35,430 nucleotides of DNA from a virus: the IMG/VR virus record IMGVR_UViG_3300021519_000027, positions 1-35,430 of that record, one strand, 5' to 3'. Below the pieces are notes generated by a model. It made no database searches, was not told the DNA's origin, and saw only the letters and a program-made list of their open reading frames with translations. Position 1 is the stretch's first letter. Every line of letters starts with the position of its first letter. Below are positions 25,488-31,479 of this stretch, piece after piece. The position numbers were made by a program, and so were the translations under genes.

Positions 25488-26060
25488 CTACTCTATTTTG
25501 TCTATTTGTTGTTGTATTAGTTCTTTACGGCTTAATGGAGTAGCCATATATGATTTTAAGGAATCAAGGGTTTTTAACTGGTCAGGACTGTATGCCAATG
25601 CTTGGTTTACTTCTTCAGGCCATTGCCCAATAGTATATCCACGCAAAGCAGCATCAGTAGCATTTTGAAGTGCGTCTTTATGACTTCTACCTTCTTTAAT
25701 TGTTGTTTCATAATCTCTTGATTCTTTTTTAAGAGTTTCAATTTGATTTGGAGTCCATGTTTTAAGCAATGCTTCCCTAGTTTTGTTAGCCATAGGGTCA
25801 ATATGTAGCATTTCGCCAGCTAAATCATGGTGACTAAATTCATCAGGTCTATAAATTTCTACACCAACTCTGTTTGTTGGTAATGAAAAATGTTTATCAA
25901 ATACACCATTGCCCAAAGGCTTTCCTGTTTCACCTATTGGATAAGTAGAAGCATATCCTTTATCTTCCATAGGATTTACAACCACCATAGGATTGTGCTT
26001 TGCAACAAAAGGATAAGCTTCTGTGGCTTGAGCAAGTAAATCGGTAGCGTAATCAGCCAT
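25488..26060 (-). CDS. Unknown protein with SRK-ELIQQQ tail, 190 aa
   Basis: The protein is mixed and polar with no hydrophobic segment. It includes a PTNRVGVEIYRPDEFSHHD part and a helical part with KTREALLKTWTPNQIETLKK. The C-terminus reads PLSRKELIQQQIDKIE and matches in pattern the end of the 137-residue protein at 26395-26808 (QPSRKSLIEQQLNQLPQD). No family is recognised. It is placed just upstream of the terminase genes. The tail may be a shared targeting or incorporation signal. Confidence 0.7.
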   Translation of the reverse strand: MADYATDLLAQATEAYPFVAKHNPMVVVNPMEDKGYASTYPIGETGKPLGNGVFDKHFSLPTNRVGVEIYRPDEFSHHDLAGEMLHIDPMANKTREALLKTWTPNQIETLKKESRDYETTIKEGRSHKDALQNATDAALRGYTIGQWPEEVNQALAYSPDQLKTLDSLKSYMATPLSRKELIQQQIDKIE

Positions 26061-26210
26061 TTACTTAACTTCTTTATCCAAGTCTTTAAGCTTATTGGCG
26101 ATCATCTTCCTGCGGGCAATGCGGTCAACCAAGTTCTTTTCATAGGTAGATTCTTTGTGCTCACGCAATAAAGCGTTTTCTTTAGGGTATTTGCGATCCA
26201 TGTGCTTCAT
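26061..26210 (-). CDS. Small basic helical protein, 49 aa
   Basis: The frame starts with ATG at 26210 and ends with TAA directly next to the start of the 190-aa gene. The protein is highly charged and helical (YPKENALLREHKESTYEKNL, then DRIARRKMIANKLKDLDKEVK). Its start overlaps the stop of the 61-aa gene by 4 bases. Function is unknown. Confidence 0.7.
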   Translation of the reverse strand: MKHMDRKYPKENALLREHKESTYEKNLVDRIARRKMIANKLKDLDKEVK

Positions 26211-26392
26211 TCTTTTTCCCCTATGTATTTGTCGTACTGGGATTCAAGCTTGGCTTTACGGCTGCCTTTAGCGTATTCACGCTCAGTATTAAGGGCAATA
26301 GCCAAAGCCTGCTTTTTAGAACGCCCCGATTTAACCTCGGCTTTAATGTTTTTACCGACTGATTCGGCTGATCCTGATTTATCGAGTGGCAT
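26207..26392 (-). CDS. Small basic protein resembling DUF6496, 61 aa
   Basis: The protein has a pattern often seen in short phage proteins: a polar glycine/serine-rich front, VGKNIKAEVKSGRSKKQALAIAL in the middle, and a basic end. The KS-x-KQA-x-AIAL stretch resembles DUF6496-type proteins. No function is known. It is separated from the 137-aa gene by 2 bases and overlaps the next gene by 4 bases. Confidence 0.7.
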   Translation of the reverse strand: MPLDKSGSAESVGKNIKAEVKSGRSKKQALAIALNTEREYAKGSRKAKLESQYDKYIGEKE

Positions 26393-26394
26393 AA

Positions 26395-26808
26395 TTAATC
26401 CTGTGGTAATTGGTTAAGTTGTTGTTCAATTAAACTTTTGCGACTTGGTTGGGCATAAATTTGTTCAGGGGTCATGCCTAAATCTTTAGCAGATTCAATA
26501 ATTTGCAAATATTTATGCGCCCCAATGTTTTCAGGAGTGTTTTGAAACATATTTTGCACTATTGGATAGGCAGTTGGATTGTCTTTCCATTGTGGCGTAT
26601 TGCCACCCAAAGCATCGTTATAACCTGATACCAAAGAAAACCCTGCTTTGGGGTCAGGATTGTATTTTTCACTGCTTGAACCTTTATGCGTAACCCTAAA
26701 AGCACCAGCTTTCATAAGAGCATCAAAATTTAACGGCTTATAGTCAGCAGTTAAATTCGGATTGTCCGATGTTAAATTAGCGTACTTTTCAAAGTCCGTG
26801 ATAGGCAC
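26395..26808 (-). CDS. Unknown protein with SRK-SLIEQQ tail, 137 aa
   Basis: This is a polar protein with several tyrosines, asparagines and prolines, including KYNPDPKAGFSLVSGYNDAL. It has no signal peptide or catalytic motif. The C-terminus (QPSRKSLIEQQLNQLPQD) matches in pattern that of the 190-aa protein two genes away. It starts 2 bases after the stop of the ferritin-like gene. Both proteins may be virion components marked by a common tail, but this is inference. Confidence 0.7.
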   Translation of the reverse strand: MPITDFEKYANLTSDNPNLTADYKPLNFDALMKAGAFRVTHKGSSSEKYNPDPKAGFSLVSGYNDALGGNTPQWKDNPTAYPIVQNMFQNTPENIGAHKYLQIIESAKDLGMTPEQIYAQPSRKSLIEQQLNQLPQD

Positions 26809-26810
26809 AA

Positions 26811-27170
26811 TTAGCCTTTGAATTTAAGTAGGTAGATGGTTGTATCGATCTCTTGGGCGATATTATCGATTAATTGAACGATCTCTGAATCTGTTGGTAG
26901 GTCACCCCTAGCGTCTTTAACAAAAGATTGTAACGATTGTAGGTAAGCCAAAGGTTCTTTAGGCTGGTGATAAGTAGCGGGAAATTGAGTAATCTGACCA
27001 TAAATGCCAAAGTAGCACTCGGCCAATTGGTCGGTCAGTTCAATTATATTTTCGTAAAAATGACCTAAAGTCTTGTGTTTTGCGTAGGACTTGGTAGCCC
27101 AATGGAAAAAATGTGTATTTGTGCCTGAATGTAGCAATGTTGCTAGAAATAAAGCCATCGATTTTTCCAT
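26811..27170 (-). CDS. Ferritin-like / DUF5856-type protein, 119 aa
   Basis: The protein is nearly all-helical. The segment LHSGTNTHFFHWATKSYAKH, followed by KTLGHFYENIIELTDQLAE, matches the phage DUF5856 type, which has a ferritin-like helical pattern with conserved His and Glu positions. A metal- or DNA-binding role as in Dps-like proteins is possible but unproven. The start at 27170 has an AGGAG site. It lies upstream of the terminase group in the late block. Confidence 0.75.
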   Translation of the reverse strand: MEKSMALFLATLLHSGTNTHFFHWATKSYAKHKTLGHFYENIIELTDQLAECYFGIYGQITQFPATYHQPKEPLAYLQSLQSFVKDARGDLPTDSEIVQLIDNIAQEIDTTIYLLKFKG

Positions 27171-27192
27171 GAAACGCTCCTTTTGCGTTATT

Positions 27193-27477
27193 TTATAACA
27201 CTTTTCTAGTAATTCCTAATGCTCTGATTGCTGCCTCAACGCTATCAACACGACTGATTGCGCCACCTTTCCATTTGCCTAAAAACTCTAACTGGTCAGA
27301 TGTGAATTTTGCTTTGGCATCACGCTTTATTTCCATAAGGACTGTTTCGCCAGCGTATCCCACAAGTAAATCAGGGCAGCCGTGTTTCATTGATGCTAAA
27401 GACACAACAGTAGCCCCTAATTCACGCAATGCTTTGACTATTTCTTTGTGGTTTGTATCAATCCGAGCGTATGTCAT
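27193..27477 (-). CDS. VRR-NUC domain nuclease, 94 aa
   Basis: The sequence has the VRR-NUC pattern: an N-terminal helix, ASMKHGCPDLLVGYAGETVL with the catalytic aspartate in CPD, then MEIKRDAKAKF with the E-x-K catalytic pair, then a FTSDQLEFL helix. Such small nucleases act on branched DNA, for example as Holliday junction resolvases. It is the first gene of the long leftward block and starts 45 bases from the divergent exonuclease gene. Length is typical of a single-domain phage VRR-NUC. Confidence 0.9.
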   Translation of the reverse strand: MTYARIDTNHKEIVKALRELGATVVSLASMKHGCPDLLVGYAGETVLMEIKRDAKAKFTSDQLEFLGKWKGGAISRVDSVEAAIRALGITRKVL

Positions 27478-27522
27478 ATTTATAGGTTAGTATTTGGTAA
27501 CTTATTGATTTAAGGGAATATT

Positions 27523-28266
27523 GTGAAGATTCTACTACTAGATATTGAAACCTCGCCTAATGTGGCCCATGTGTGGGGCATTTGGCAACAGAATGTGGGT
27601 TTATCTCAGCTACTAGAATCATCATACACCCTTTGCTATTCAGCTAAATGGCTGGGTGAAAAACAAGTTTACTTTGATTCTACTCATAAAAGTACATCTA
27701 AAGATATGCTTAAAGGCATACATGGGTTGTTAGAAAATGCTGATGCGGTGGTTCATTACAACGGCACAAAGTTTGATATGCCTACCCTAAACAAAGAATT
27801 TATTATTCATAAAATGAATCCCCCAGCACCATCCAAGCAAATTGATCTACTTCGGGTTGTTAAAAGTCAATTTAGATTTCCAAGTAACAAGCTTGATTAT
27901 GTGGCCCAGCGACTAGGTTTAGGCAAAAAGAAAGAGCATGAGGGTCATATTCTGTGGGTTAAGTGCATGAATAATGACAAAAAAGCTTGGAAAACAATGG
28001 AAGATTACAACATTCAAGATGTGGTGTTGCTTGAAAAATTGTATAACCGTTTGTTGCCTTGGATTAAATCTCCCATAAATCAAAATATAATGAGGGATCG
28101 TGATGGGTTTTTGTGCCCTACTTGTTCAAAACCAGCATTAATCAGCAAAGGGTATAGGTATACAACGACAGGGGCTTACCAAAGGTATCAATGCAAGTCT
28201 TGTGGCGGGTACTCCACAGACACAAGAACAATAATCCCTCACGCAAAACTTAAACATTTAGCATGA
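27523..28266 (+). CDS. DnaQ-like 3'-5' exonuclease with C-terminal zinc ribbon
   Basis: The protein (247 aa, GTG start) begins LLLDIETSP, with the two acidic residues (D7, E9) of the RNase H-like DEDD exonuclease fold. Further motifs are HYNGTKFDMPTLN (second Asp) and a C-terminal DYNIQDVVLLEKLY (Asp). Residues about 198-230 add a four-Cys zinc ribbon: CPTC at the start and CKSC at the end. This set fits the YprB/RNase_H_2-type exonucleases of phages, likely acting on recombination or repair of phage DNA. It is divergent from the VRR-NUC gene. Confidence 0.9.
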   Translation: MKILLLDIETSPNVAHVWGIWQQNVGLSQLLESSYTLCYSAKWLGEKQVYFDSTHKSTSKDMLKGIHGLLENADAVVHYNGTKFDMPTLNKEFIIHKMNPPAPSKQIDLLRVVKSQFRFPSNKLDYVAQRLGLGKKKEHEGHILWVKCMNNDKKAWKTMEDYNIQDVVLLEKLYNRLLPWIKSPINQNIMRDRDGFLCPTCSKPALISKGYRYTTTGAYQRYQCKSCGGYSTDTRTIIPHAKLKHLA

Positions 28267-28283
28267 AATTGACGCCATTTTGA
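28263..28283 (+). other. Six-residue leader minicistron (MKLTPF)
   Basis: An ATG at 28263 overlaps the stop of the exonuclease gene (ATGA) and reads MKLTPF before a TGA at 28281-28283. The downstream copy of the same 17-base unit restarts the same peptide with TTG at 28280 and continues as the SprT-like protein. Whether the small frame is translated is unknown. Confidence 0.5.
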
Positions 28284-28296
28284 AATTAACCCCATT
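28263..28296 (+). repeat. 17-base tandem duplication at a gene start
   Basis: Two adjacent 17-base units (28263-28279 and 28280-28296) agree at 14 of 17 positions. The first contains ATG, the second TTG. Both encode MKLTP in their own frame. The duplication shifts the frame between the copies by one base. Confidence 0.85.
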
Positions 28297-28627
28297 TATT
28301 CTAGAGAATCTATACCTTTGTATGGCAGCTTGTCATCCAATGCGTAATTGGGACTTGCCTGCCCCTGAACTTATCCAGTTCAAGGTAACTAGGGAATCAG
28401 ATGCTATGGCTACCTACCGCTATGATGAAACGCTAGAAAAGCCACATATCATTACCATTAGCCGATTGCGTAACGAGCATTTTGATACCGTTCAACGCTC
28501 ATTGGCCCACGAAATATGTCACATGAGTTTTTGGAAAACAGATTACTGGGACAAACACGGTAAAGCTTTTAAGATTCGCACCCGTCAGATAGCTAGAGAA
28601 TTTGGTTGGGATTCGTTAGAACTTTGA
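28280..28627 (+). CDS. SprT-like metalloprotein, 115 aa
   Basis: The protein has the zinc metallopeptidase motif HEICH in AHEICHMSFWKTDYWDKHG, with flanking helices as in SprT-like domains. It is shorter than full SprT proteins and lacks the C-terminal zinc ribbon. The start is TTG at 28280 in the second copy of a 17-base duplication; no ATG in this frame lies upstream of it. The next ATG, in LYLCMAA, would remove the first helix. It follows the exonuclease gene directly and may be translated by coupling. Role in DNA-protein processing or protein cleavage is not shown. Confidence 0.85.
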   Translation: MKLTPFILENLYLCMAACHPMRNWDLPAPELIQFKVTRESDAMATYRYDETLEKPHIITISRLRNEHFDTVQRSLAHEICHMSFWKTDYWDKHGKAFKIRTRQIAREFGWDSLEL

Positions 28628-28663
28628 GCCGTATTTGATGTTATGAGGCTCAAATTATGAGCC
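28623..28663 (+). terminator. Two mutually exclusive hairpins after the SprT-like gene
   Basis: TTTGAGCC (28623-28630) can pair with GGCTCAAA (28647-28654). GGCTCA (28647-28652) can instead pair with TGAGCC (28658-28663). The second is followed by an A/T run that includes TATTTTG. The arrangement could end the rightward transcript. The U-tract is weak. Confidence 0.5.
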
Positions 28664-28707
28664 GTATATATATTTTGTATATACATTTTTGTAAACTATG
28701 AGAAACA

Positions 28708-28727
28708 CAAGGGGTCGTAACCCCTTG
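28708..28727. terminator. Hairpin between convergent genes
   Basis: A perfect 7-pair stem CAAGGGG/CCCCTTG with a 6-base loop lies between the rightward SprT-like gene and the leftward 41-aa gene. There is no long T-run on either strand, so termination is possible but not certain. Confidence 0.55.
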
Positions 28728-28729
28728 AT

Positions 28730-28855
28730 TTACTTACCAGTCTTATAAAAGTCTTTTAAAGTAGATACAACTGCGTTGTACCAAAACTCATACATCTGCT
28801 TGGTGCGTTCTGTTACTTCTTCTAACTGCTTGTACTGCTCATCAAATGTAAACAT
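28730..28855 (-). CDS. Small phasin-like helical protein, 41 aa
   Basis: The protein is one or two amphipathic helices (FTFDEQYKQLEEVTERTKQM, then YEFWYNAVVSTLKDFYK). The composition and the aromatic W/Y positions resemble short phasin-like proteins, but no firm family can be claimed at 41 residues. An AGGAG site precedes the ATG at 28855. It is the last gene of the leftward early operon and ends next to the hairpin at 28708-28727. Confidence 0.65.
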   Translation of the reverse strand: MFTFDEQYKQLEEVTERTKQMYEFWYNAVVSTLKDFYKTGK

Positions 28856-28894
28856 AGCAATCTCCTATTAAATGTTGTATTGCACCATTTTACA

Positions 28895-29038
28895 TTATTT
28901 AGCCAGTATGTAAAGCCCAACATTAGAAAAAGCGTAGCCTGTATATACAACTGCCATAGGCATATTACCTTTAAATCCTTGTTCTATACCTATATAGGCA
29001 TAAATTGCGCCAGTAACAATAATTAGCCAACTACTCAA
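28895..29038 (-). CDS. Small membrane protein with TTG start, 47 aa
   Basis: The frame starts with TTG at 29038, overlapping the stop of the HNH gene (TTGA). A GGAG site lies a suitable distance upstream. It encodes two hydrophobic segments (SSWLIIVTGAIYAYIGIEQ and a second near VVYTGYAFSNVGLYIL). It is probably inserted in the inner membrane. No family is recognised. Confidence 0.65.
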   Translation of the reverse strand: MSSWLIIVTGAIYAYIGIEQGFKGNMPMAVVYTGYAFSNVGLYILAK

Positions 29039-29310
29039 GATTCCATCTCCAAAAGCTTGTCCTCAAGGTCAAAACCCCAGTATGCTTTAAATGCTTTAGC
29101 CCCAAGTCCGTGAATACTGGTATGTGGATCATGTCGATGATGGAAGGCGCATAAGGGGACTGCTGGAGCGTTATCTCGCTTTCCCCCGTAGCGTCTAATG
29201 TGATGGATTTCGACTGGGGTGTCATTGTCGATGTATCCCAAATGCCTGCATAAAACGCAGCCGTGTCGTGCCAACTTCGCATAATGATCCTTTTGGGCCT
29301 TACTTGCCAT
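29035..29310 (-). CDS. HNH nuclease, Ref-like
   Basis: The start at 29310 (MASKAQKDHYA) is preferred over a longer form from TTG at 29322. The protein has CVLCRHLGY, then PVEIHHIRRYGGKRDNAPAV, PLCAFHHRHDPHTSIHGLG, which contain the paired Cys and HNH histidines. The C-terminus (GLGAKAFKAYWGFDLED) is typical of Ref, the RecA-dependent nuclease family of phages. It lies in the early operon and overlaps the 57-aa gene by 11 bases upstream and the next gene by 4 bases. Confidence 0.85.
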   Translation of the reverse strand: MASKAQKDHYAKLARHGCVLCRHLGYIDNDTPVEIHHIRRYGGKRDNAPAVPLCAFHHRHDPHTSIHGLGAKAFKAYWGFDLEDKLLEMES

Positions 29311-29473
29311 TAATGTAATCAACTGTCAATTGTTCTAGTTTTTCAGCAGATTCTGCAATGTCTACGCTTAATTCAAGCATCTGTGTAGGGTTTGCAGATT
29401 TAAGTGATTCGTCAAACATTTTGCATAACAATCTAAGGATTAAAAATTCTTCTGTTACTTTTAATGTGGTCAT
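29300..29473 (-). CDS. Hypothetical helical protein, 57 aa
   Basis: The protein is mostly helical and acidic (KVTEEFLILRLLCKMFDESL, then QMLELSVDIAESAEKLEQL). It has no motif I recognise. It overlaps the 110-aa gene upstream by 4 bases and the HNH gene downstream by 11 bases, so the three are translationally linked. The ATG at 29473 is the only good start. Confidence 0.65.
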   Translation of the reverse strand: MTTLKVTEEFLILRLLCKMFDESLKSANPTQMLELSVDIAESAEKLEQLTVDYINGK

Positions 29474-29802
29474 TTCAATATCCTATCGTGAGTGCGGTTT
29501 GATACTTCTAAAGTTTGCCAAGTGGCATGACGCAAACGAGCAGCTTCCAACAGCCACTTGAGTTTTTCAGCATTTTCTGTTGCCTCGCCAATTGCTTTGC
29601 ATAAATTTTGATAAGCCTCGCTCCGATAAGCTTCTCTCTCTTGCGCTCCAAGCGATTGCTCCGAAGTTTCAGCCATTTTGATCGCTTTAAGCGAACTTTT
29701 ATACGCTTCAAGTTGCGCCAATTCACCTTTTGCTTGAGCATATTTACCTGCGTTTTCAAGAATAAAATCTATACATTGGTTGGGGTCTATCTCTCTTGTC
29801 AT
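29470..29802 (-). CDS. Hypothetical coiled-coil protein, 110 aa
   Basis: The sequence is almost entirely charged helix (ENAGKYAQAKGELAQLEAYK to LCKAIGEATENAEKLKWLLEA), with a possible long coiled coil over residues 15-90. The KLKWLLEAARLRHATWQ part is common to small phage proteins of this kind. No enzyme motif is seen. It overlaps both neighbours by 4 bases in the early operon. Confidence 0.75.
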   Translation of the reverse strand: MTREIDPNQCIDFILENAGKYAQAKGELAQLEAYKSSLKAIKMAETSEQSLGAQEREAYRSEAYQNLCKAIGEATENAEKLKWLLEAARLRHATWQTLEVSNRTHDRILK

Positions 29803-30350
29803 TTTATATTCTCACAGATTTCTGTCATAAATTTAATTAAAGCATCAGGGGTATATTCTCTTTGATACTGGGTACAACGCTTAGTTCCTTTGACATTGCC
29901 ACATATTGAACGATCTGTATTTGCATTGTTTTTTGGTGGCAATTCAGGCAAATCTTCAATTTTTATACCGCAAACATACAATTTAGTATTTTTATGAGCC
30001 ACATGACCAAAATCAAATTGGTCAATAAGCATAGTAAAGCCACCAAATTTATCATATCCAGCACCAAGTTCAGGGCATCCAGCTTCTCTAAAAAACCTGC
30101 TACTTTTTGGGTGTTCTAATACGCCACCATTTTTACGAACTTTATCTAATGCAAACCAAGCCAAATCTTTTTCATCAGGTCTTGGGTTGGCCATGTGACT
30201 TAACATTCCCCATGCTCTGCAAGGCGGGTGAGCAATAACAGGATAGTTAGCATTAAAACTTCTAGCATCACGGTCAATGTCATAAACATCGTACCCCCCC
30301 CCAATTTCTTTGTATCTACTATCTTTTCTTGCAAATAACACAGCAATCAT
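29799..30350 (-). CDS. DNA C5-methyltransferase-like protein, 183 aa
   Basis: The sequence has AHPPCRAWGML (residues 40-50), which resembles motif IV (PPC) of C5-methyltransferases, and GGVLEHPKSSRFF, which resembles the motif VI (E-x-P) region. However the S-adenosylmethionine motif I and a target-recognition domain are not evident, so it may be a degenerate or divergent member. Residues 17-19 are encoded by nine consecutive G (30294-30302). The gene overlaps its neighbours by 4 bases on both sides. Activity in the phage cannot be judged from sequence. Confidence 0.65.
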   Translation of the reverse strand: MIAVLFARKDSRYKEIGGGYDVYDIDRDARSFNANYPVIAHPPCRAWGMLSHMANPRPDEKDLAWFALDKVRKNGGVLEHPKSSRFFREAGCPELGAGYDKFGGFTMLIDQFDFGHVAHKNTKLYVCGIKIEDLPELPPKNNANTDRSICGNVKGTKRCTQYQREYTPDALIKFMTEICENIK

Positions 30351-30490
30351 TTTCCTAATCTCTTTTTTATAAGCATCTTCATGCGTTCTTCTTTTTCAGG
30401 GTACTGCGCTAGTAAACGCACTACTTCAGGCCAGCCACGCTTTTTTGCTACTGCAATGTACCAACTTACAAGGTAATTATCAGGATTCAA
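30347..30490 (-). CDS. Small basic protein with TTG start, 47 aa
   Basis: The frame starts with TTG at 30490 within the end of the preceding gene (11-base overlap). Its TGA overlaps the ATG of the methyltransferase-like gene (ATGA). The protein is basic and helical (NPDNYLVSWYIAVAKKRGWP, then RLLAQYPEKEERMKMLIKKR). No family is recognised. A clear Shine-Dalgarno is missing, so translation probably depends on coupling to the gene upstream. Confidence 0.6.
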   Translation of the reverse strand: MNPDNYLVSWYIAVAKKRGWPEVVRLLAQYPEKEERMKMLIKKRLGK

Positions 30491-30851
30491 CTTGCTTTAT
30501 CTTTTGGCTGATCCTTGATCTTAACGCTTGCCAGCCTTCACCAGCATAGGGAGTTACCCCTATTTCTTGGGCTTTTTTCAAAGTTAGTTCTTCTGTAGCG
30601 TAGAACGGTAGTTCAGGTTTCTTGAGTGGCTCAATGTCAATTTCGTCAGTCCAGCGTTCTTGGTTTAAAAATGTAGCAGGGTATGGAATGAAATCTTTAG
30701 CGGTTTCCTTGACCTTCCAATACTTCAAGTAGTTAGGCATGGCTTCAATGCACTCTAGTTGCTGGTCAGGGGTAAGCTTATTCCAAGCTTTTTCCGCATC
30801 CTTACGGGCCATCTTACGGGGGTATAAACCATAAAAAACAGCAAATGTCAT
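30480..30851 (-). CDS. Phage replication-type protein, 123 aa
   Basis: The protein opens with FAVFYGLYPRKMARKDAEKA, then WNKLTPDQQLECIEAMPNYL, and has DFIPYPATFLNQERWTDE. This is the C-terminal pattern of phage replisome organisers that bring the host helicase to the origin (the YPRK and PATFLNQ-RW motifs). It lacks the N-terminal DNA-binding domain such proteins can carry, so it is short. It overlaps both neighbours (4 and 11 bases) in the early operon. The role is inferred from pattern. Confidence 0.72.
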   Translation of the reverse strand: MTFAVFYGLYPRKMARKDAEKAWNKLTPDQQLECIEAMPNYLKYWKVKETAKDFIPYPATFLNQERWTDEIDIEPLKKPELPFYATEELTLKKAQEIGVTPYAGEGWQALRSRISQKIKQVES

Positions 30852-30997
30852 TTTTCTTGAATCTTTCCGTAAATTTTTAAAGTAAGTTTTAAAACATACT
30901 GGATGTCGTTAAGGCTTAATTGACCCATCAATTGCAGTATTTTAATTACCGCAATGTCGTTGTCTAACGGCTGGGATTTAATTGGAGTTTCAATCAT
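30848..30997 (-). CDS. Hypothetical protein, 49 aa
   Basis: A helical protein with no clear motif (IAVIKILQLMGQLSLNDIQY, then VLKLTLKIYGKIQEK). The start ATG at 30997 overlaps the stop of the 61-aa gene upstream (ATGA), and its TGA overlaps the next start (ATGA). Small and coupled, so it is probably real; function is unknown. Confidence 0.65.
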   Translation of the reverse strand: MIETPIKSQPLDNDIAVIKILQLMGQLSLNDIQYVLKLTLKIYGKIQEK

Positions 30998-31179
30998 TTT
31001 CTTTTGTTTTTAGAAATAGGAAAAGCAACTTCGTCAATTTTGTATTTATTAGAACCTTTTTTAATCAAAGCAATCAATCCCCATTGCACAAGGACTTCAA
31101 GTCCTTCTTTATCAAAATCAACCAAAGCATTAGCAGAGCCATCTTCGTTTTCTTTAATTATCTTTATTTGTATTTTCAT
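30994..31179 (-). CDS. Hypothetical protein, 61 aa
   Basis: The start at 31179 (MKIQIKIIKENEDG) is preferred over a TTG start at 31188. The protein mixes short beta strands and helices (ALVDFDKEGLEVLVQWGLIA) with a basic end. No family is recognised. It overlaps the next gene by 4 bases and lies within the end of the 75-aa gene upstream by 26 bases. Confidence 0.65.
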   Translation of the reverse strand: MKIQIKIIKENEDGSANALVDFDKEGLEVLVQWGLIALIKKGSNKYKIDEVAFPISKNKRK

Positions 31180-31381
31180 TGTTTGCAAACTTTATAATAG
31201 GTTTATCAAGGGCAAGTTTAGCTAATTCAATATAACGATCTACTTCTAGCCTATCTTCCCCACCAATAGAAGCTCTACTATGAGCAACAGGCTTACCCAT
31301 GTTGTCGTAATAGACTTCACGGATTTCAAAGTAATCCTCGTAAGGATTGCACATATTTACTAATCGTAGATTCCAAGTCAT
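31154..31381 (-). CDS. Hypothetical phage protein, 75 aa
   Basis: The start at 31381 (MTWNLRLVNMC) has GGAG six bases upstream; a TTG at 31393 would give four extra residues. The sequence has a beta-type front (EDYFEIREVYYDNMGKPVAH) and a helical back (EVDRYIELAKLALDKPIIKF). Proteins of this shape are common in phages but have no known function. It is the first gene of the leftward early operon, just below the operator-bearing promoter at 31410-31438. Confidence 0.75.
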   Translation of the reverse strand: MTWNLRLVNMCNPYEDYFEIREVYYDNMGKPVAHSRASIGGEDRLEVDRYIELAKLALDKPIIKFANNENTNKDN

Positions 31382-31409
31382 AACAGACTCCAAAGGTTAA
31401 TCTAGGTGA

Positions 31410-31438
31410 AGTATATGTTAAGTGAACTTAATAGTAAA
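31410..31438 (-). promoter_or_regulatory. Early promoter (minus strand) with palindromic operator in the spacer
   Basis: Read on the minus strand there is a -35 TTTACT (31438-31433), a 17-base spacer and a -10 TATACT (31415-31410). The spacer contains TTAAGTTCACTTAA (31431-31418). The palindrome shares its arms with the operators at 151-166 and 32659-32672. It would drive the leftward early operon starting at 31381, with the RBS GGAG about 20 bases below the expected start of RNA. Confidence 0.75.
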
Positions 31439-31479
31439 TATTTTTTATTATCGTTGTTTTTTAGACATAGGTTGCCCAA

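Noticed and set aside
27478-27522. Bidirectional promoter between the VRR-NUC and exonuclease genes
   Set aside because: The 45-base gap is AT-rich but no -35/-10 pair at a good distance is clear on either strand, so no promoter is called.
30911-30930. TTAAG-G-CTTAA inside a small gene as another operator
   Set aside because: The spacing between the arms is one base, not four, and there is no promoter pair around it.
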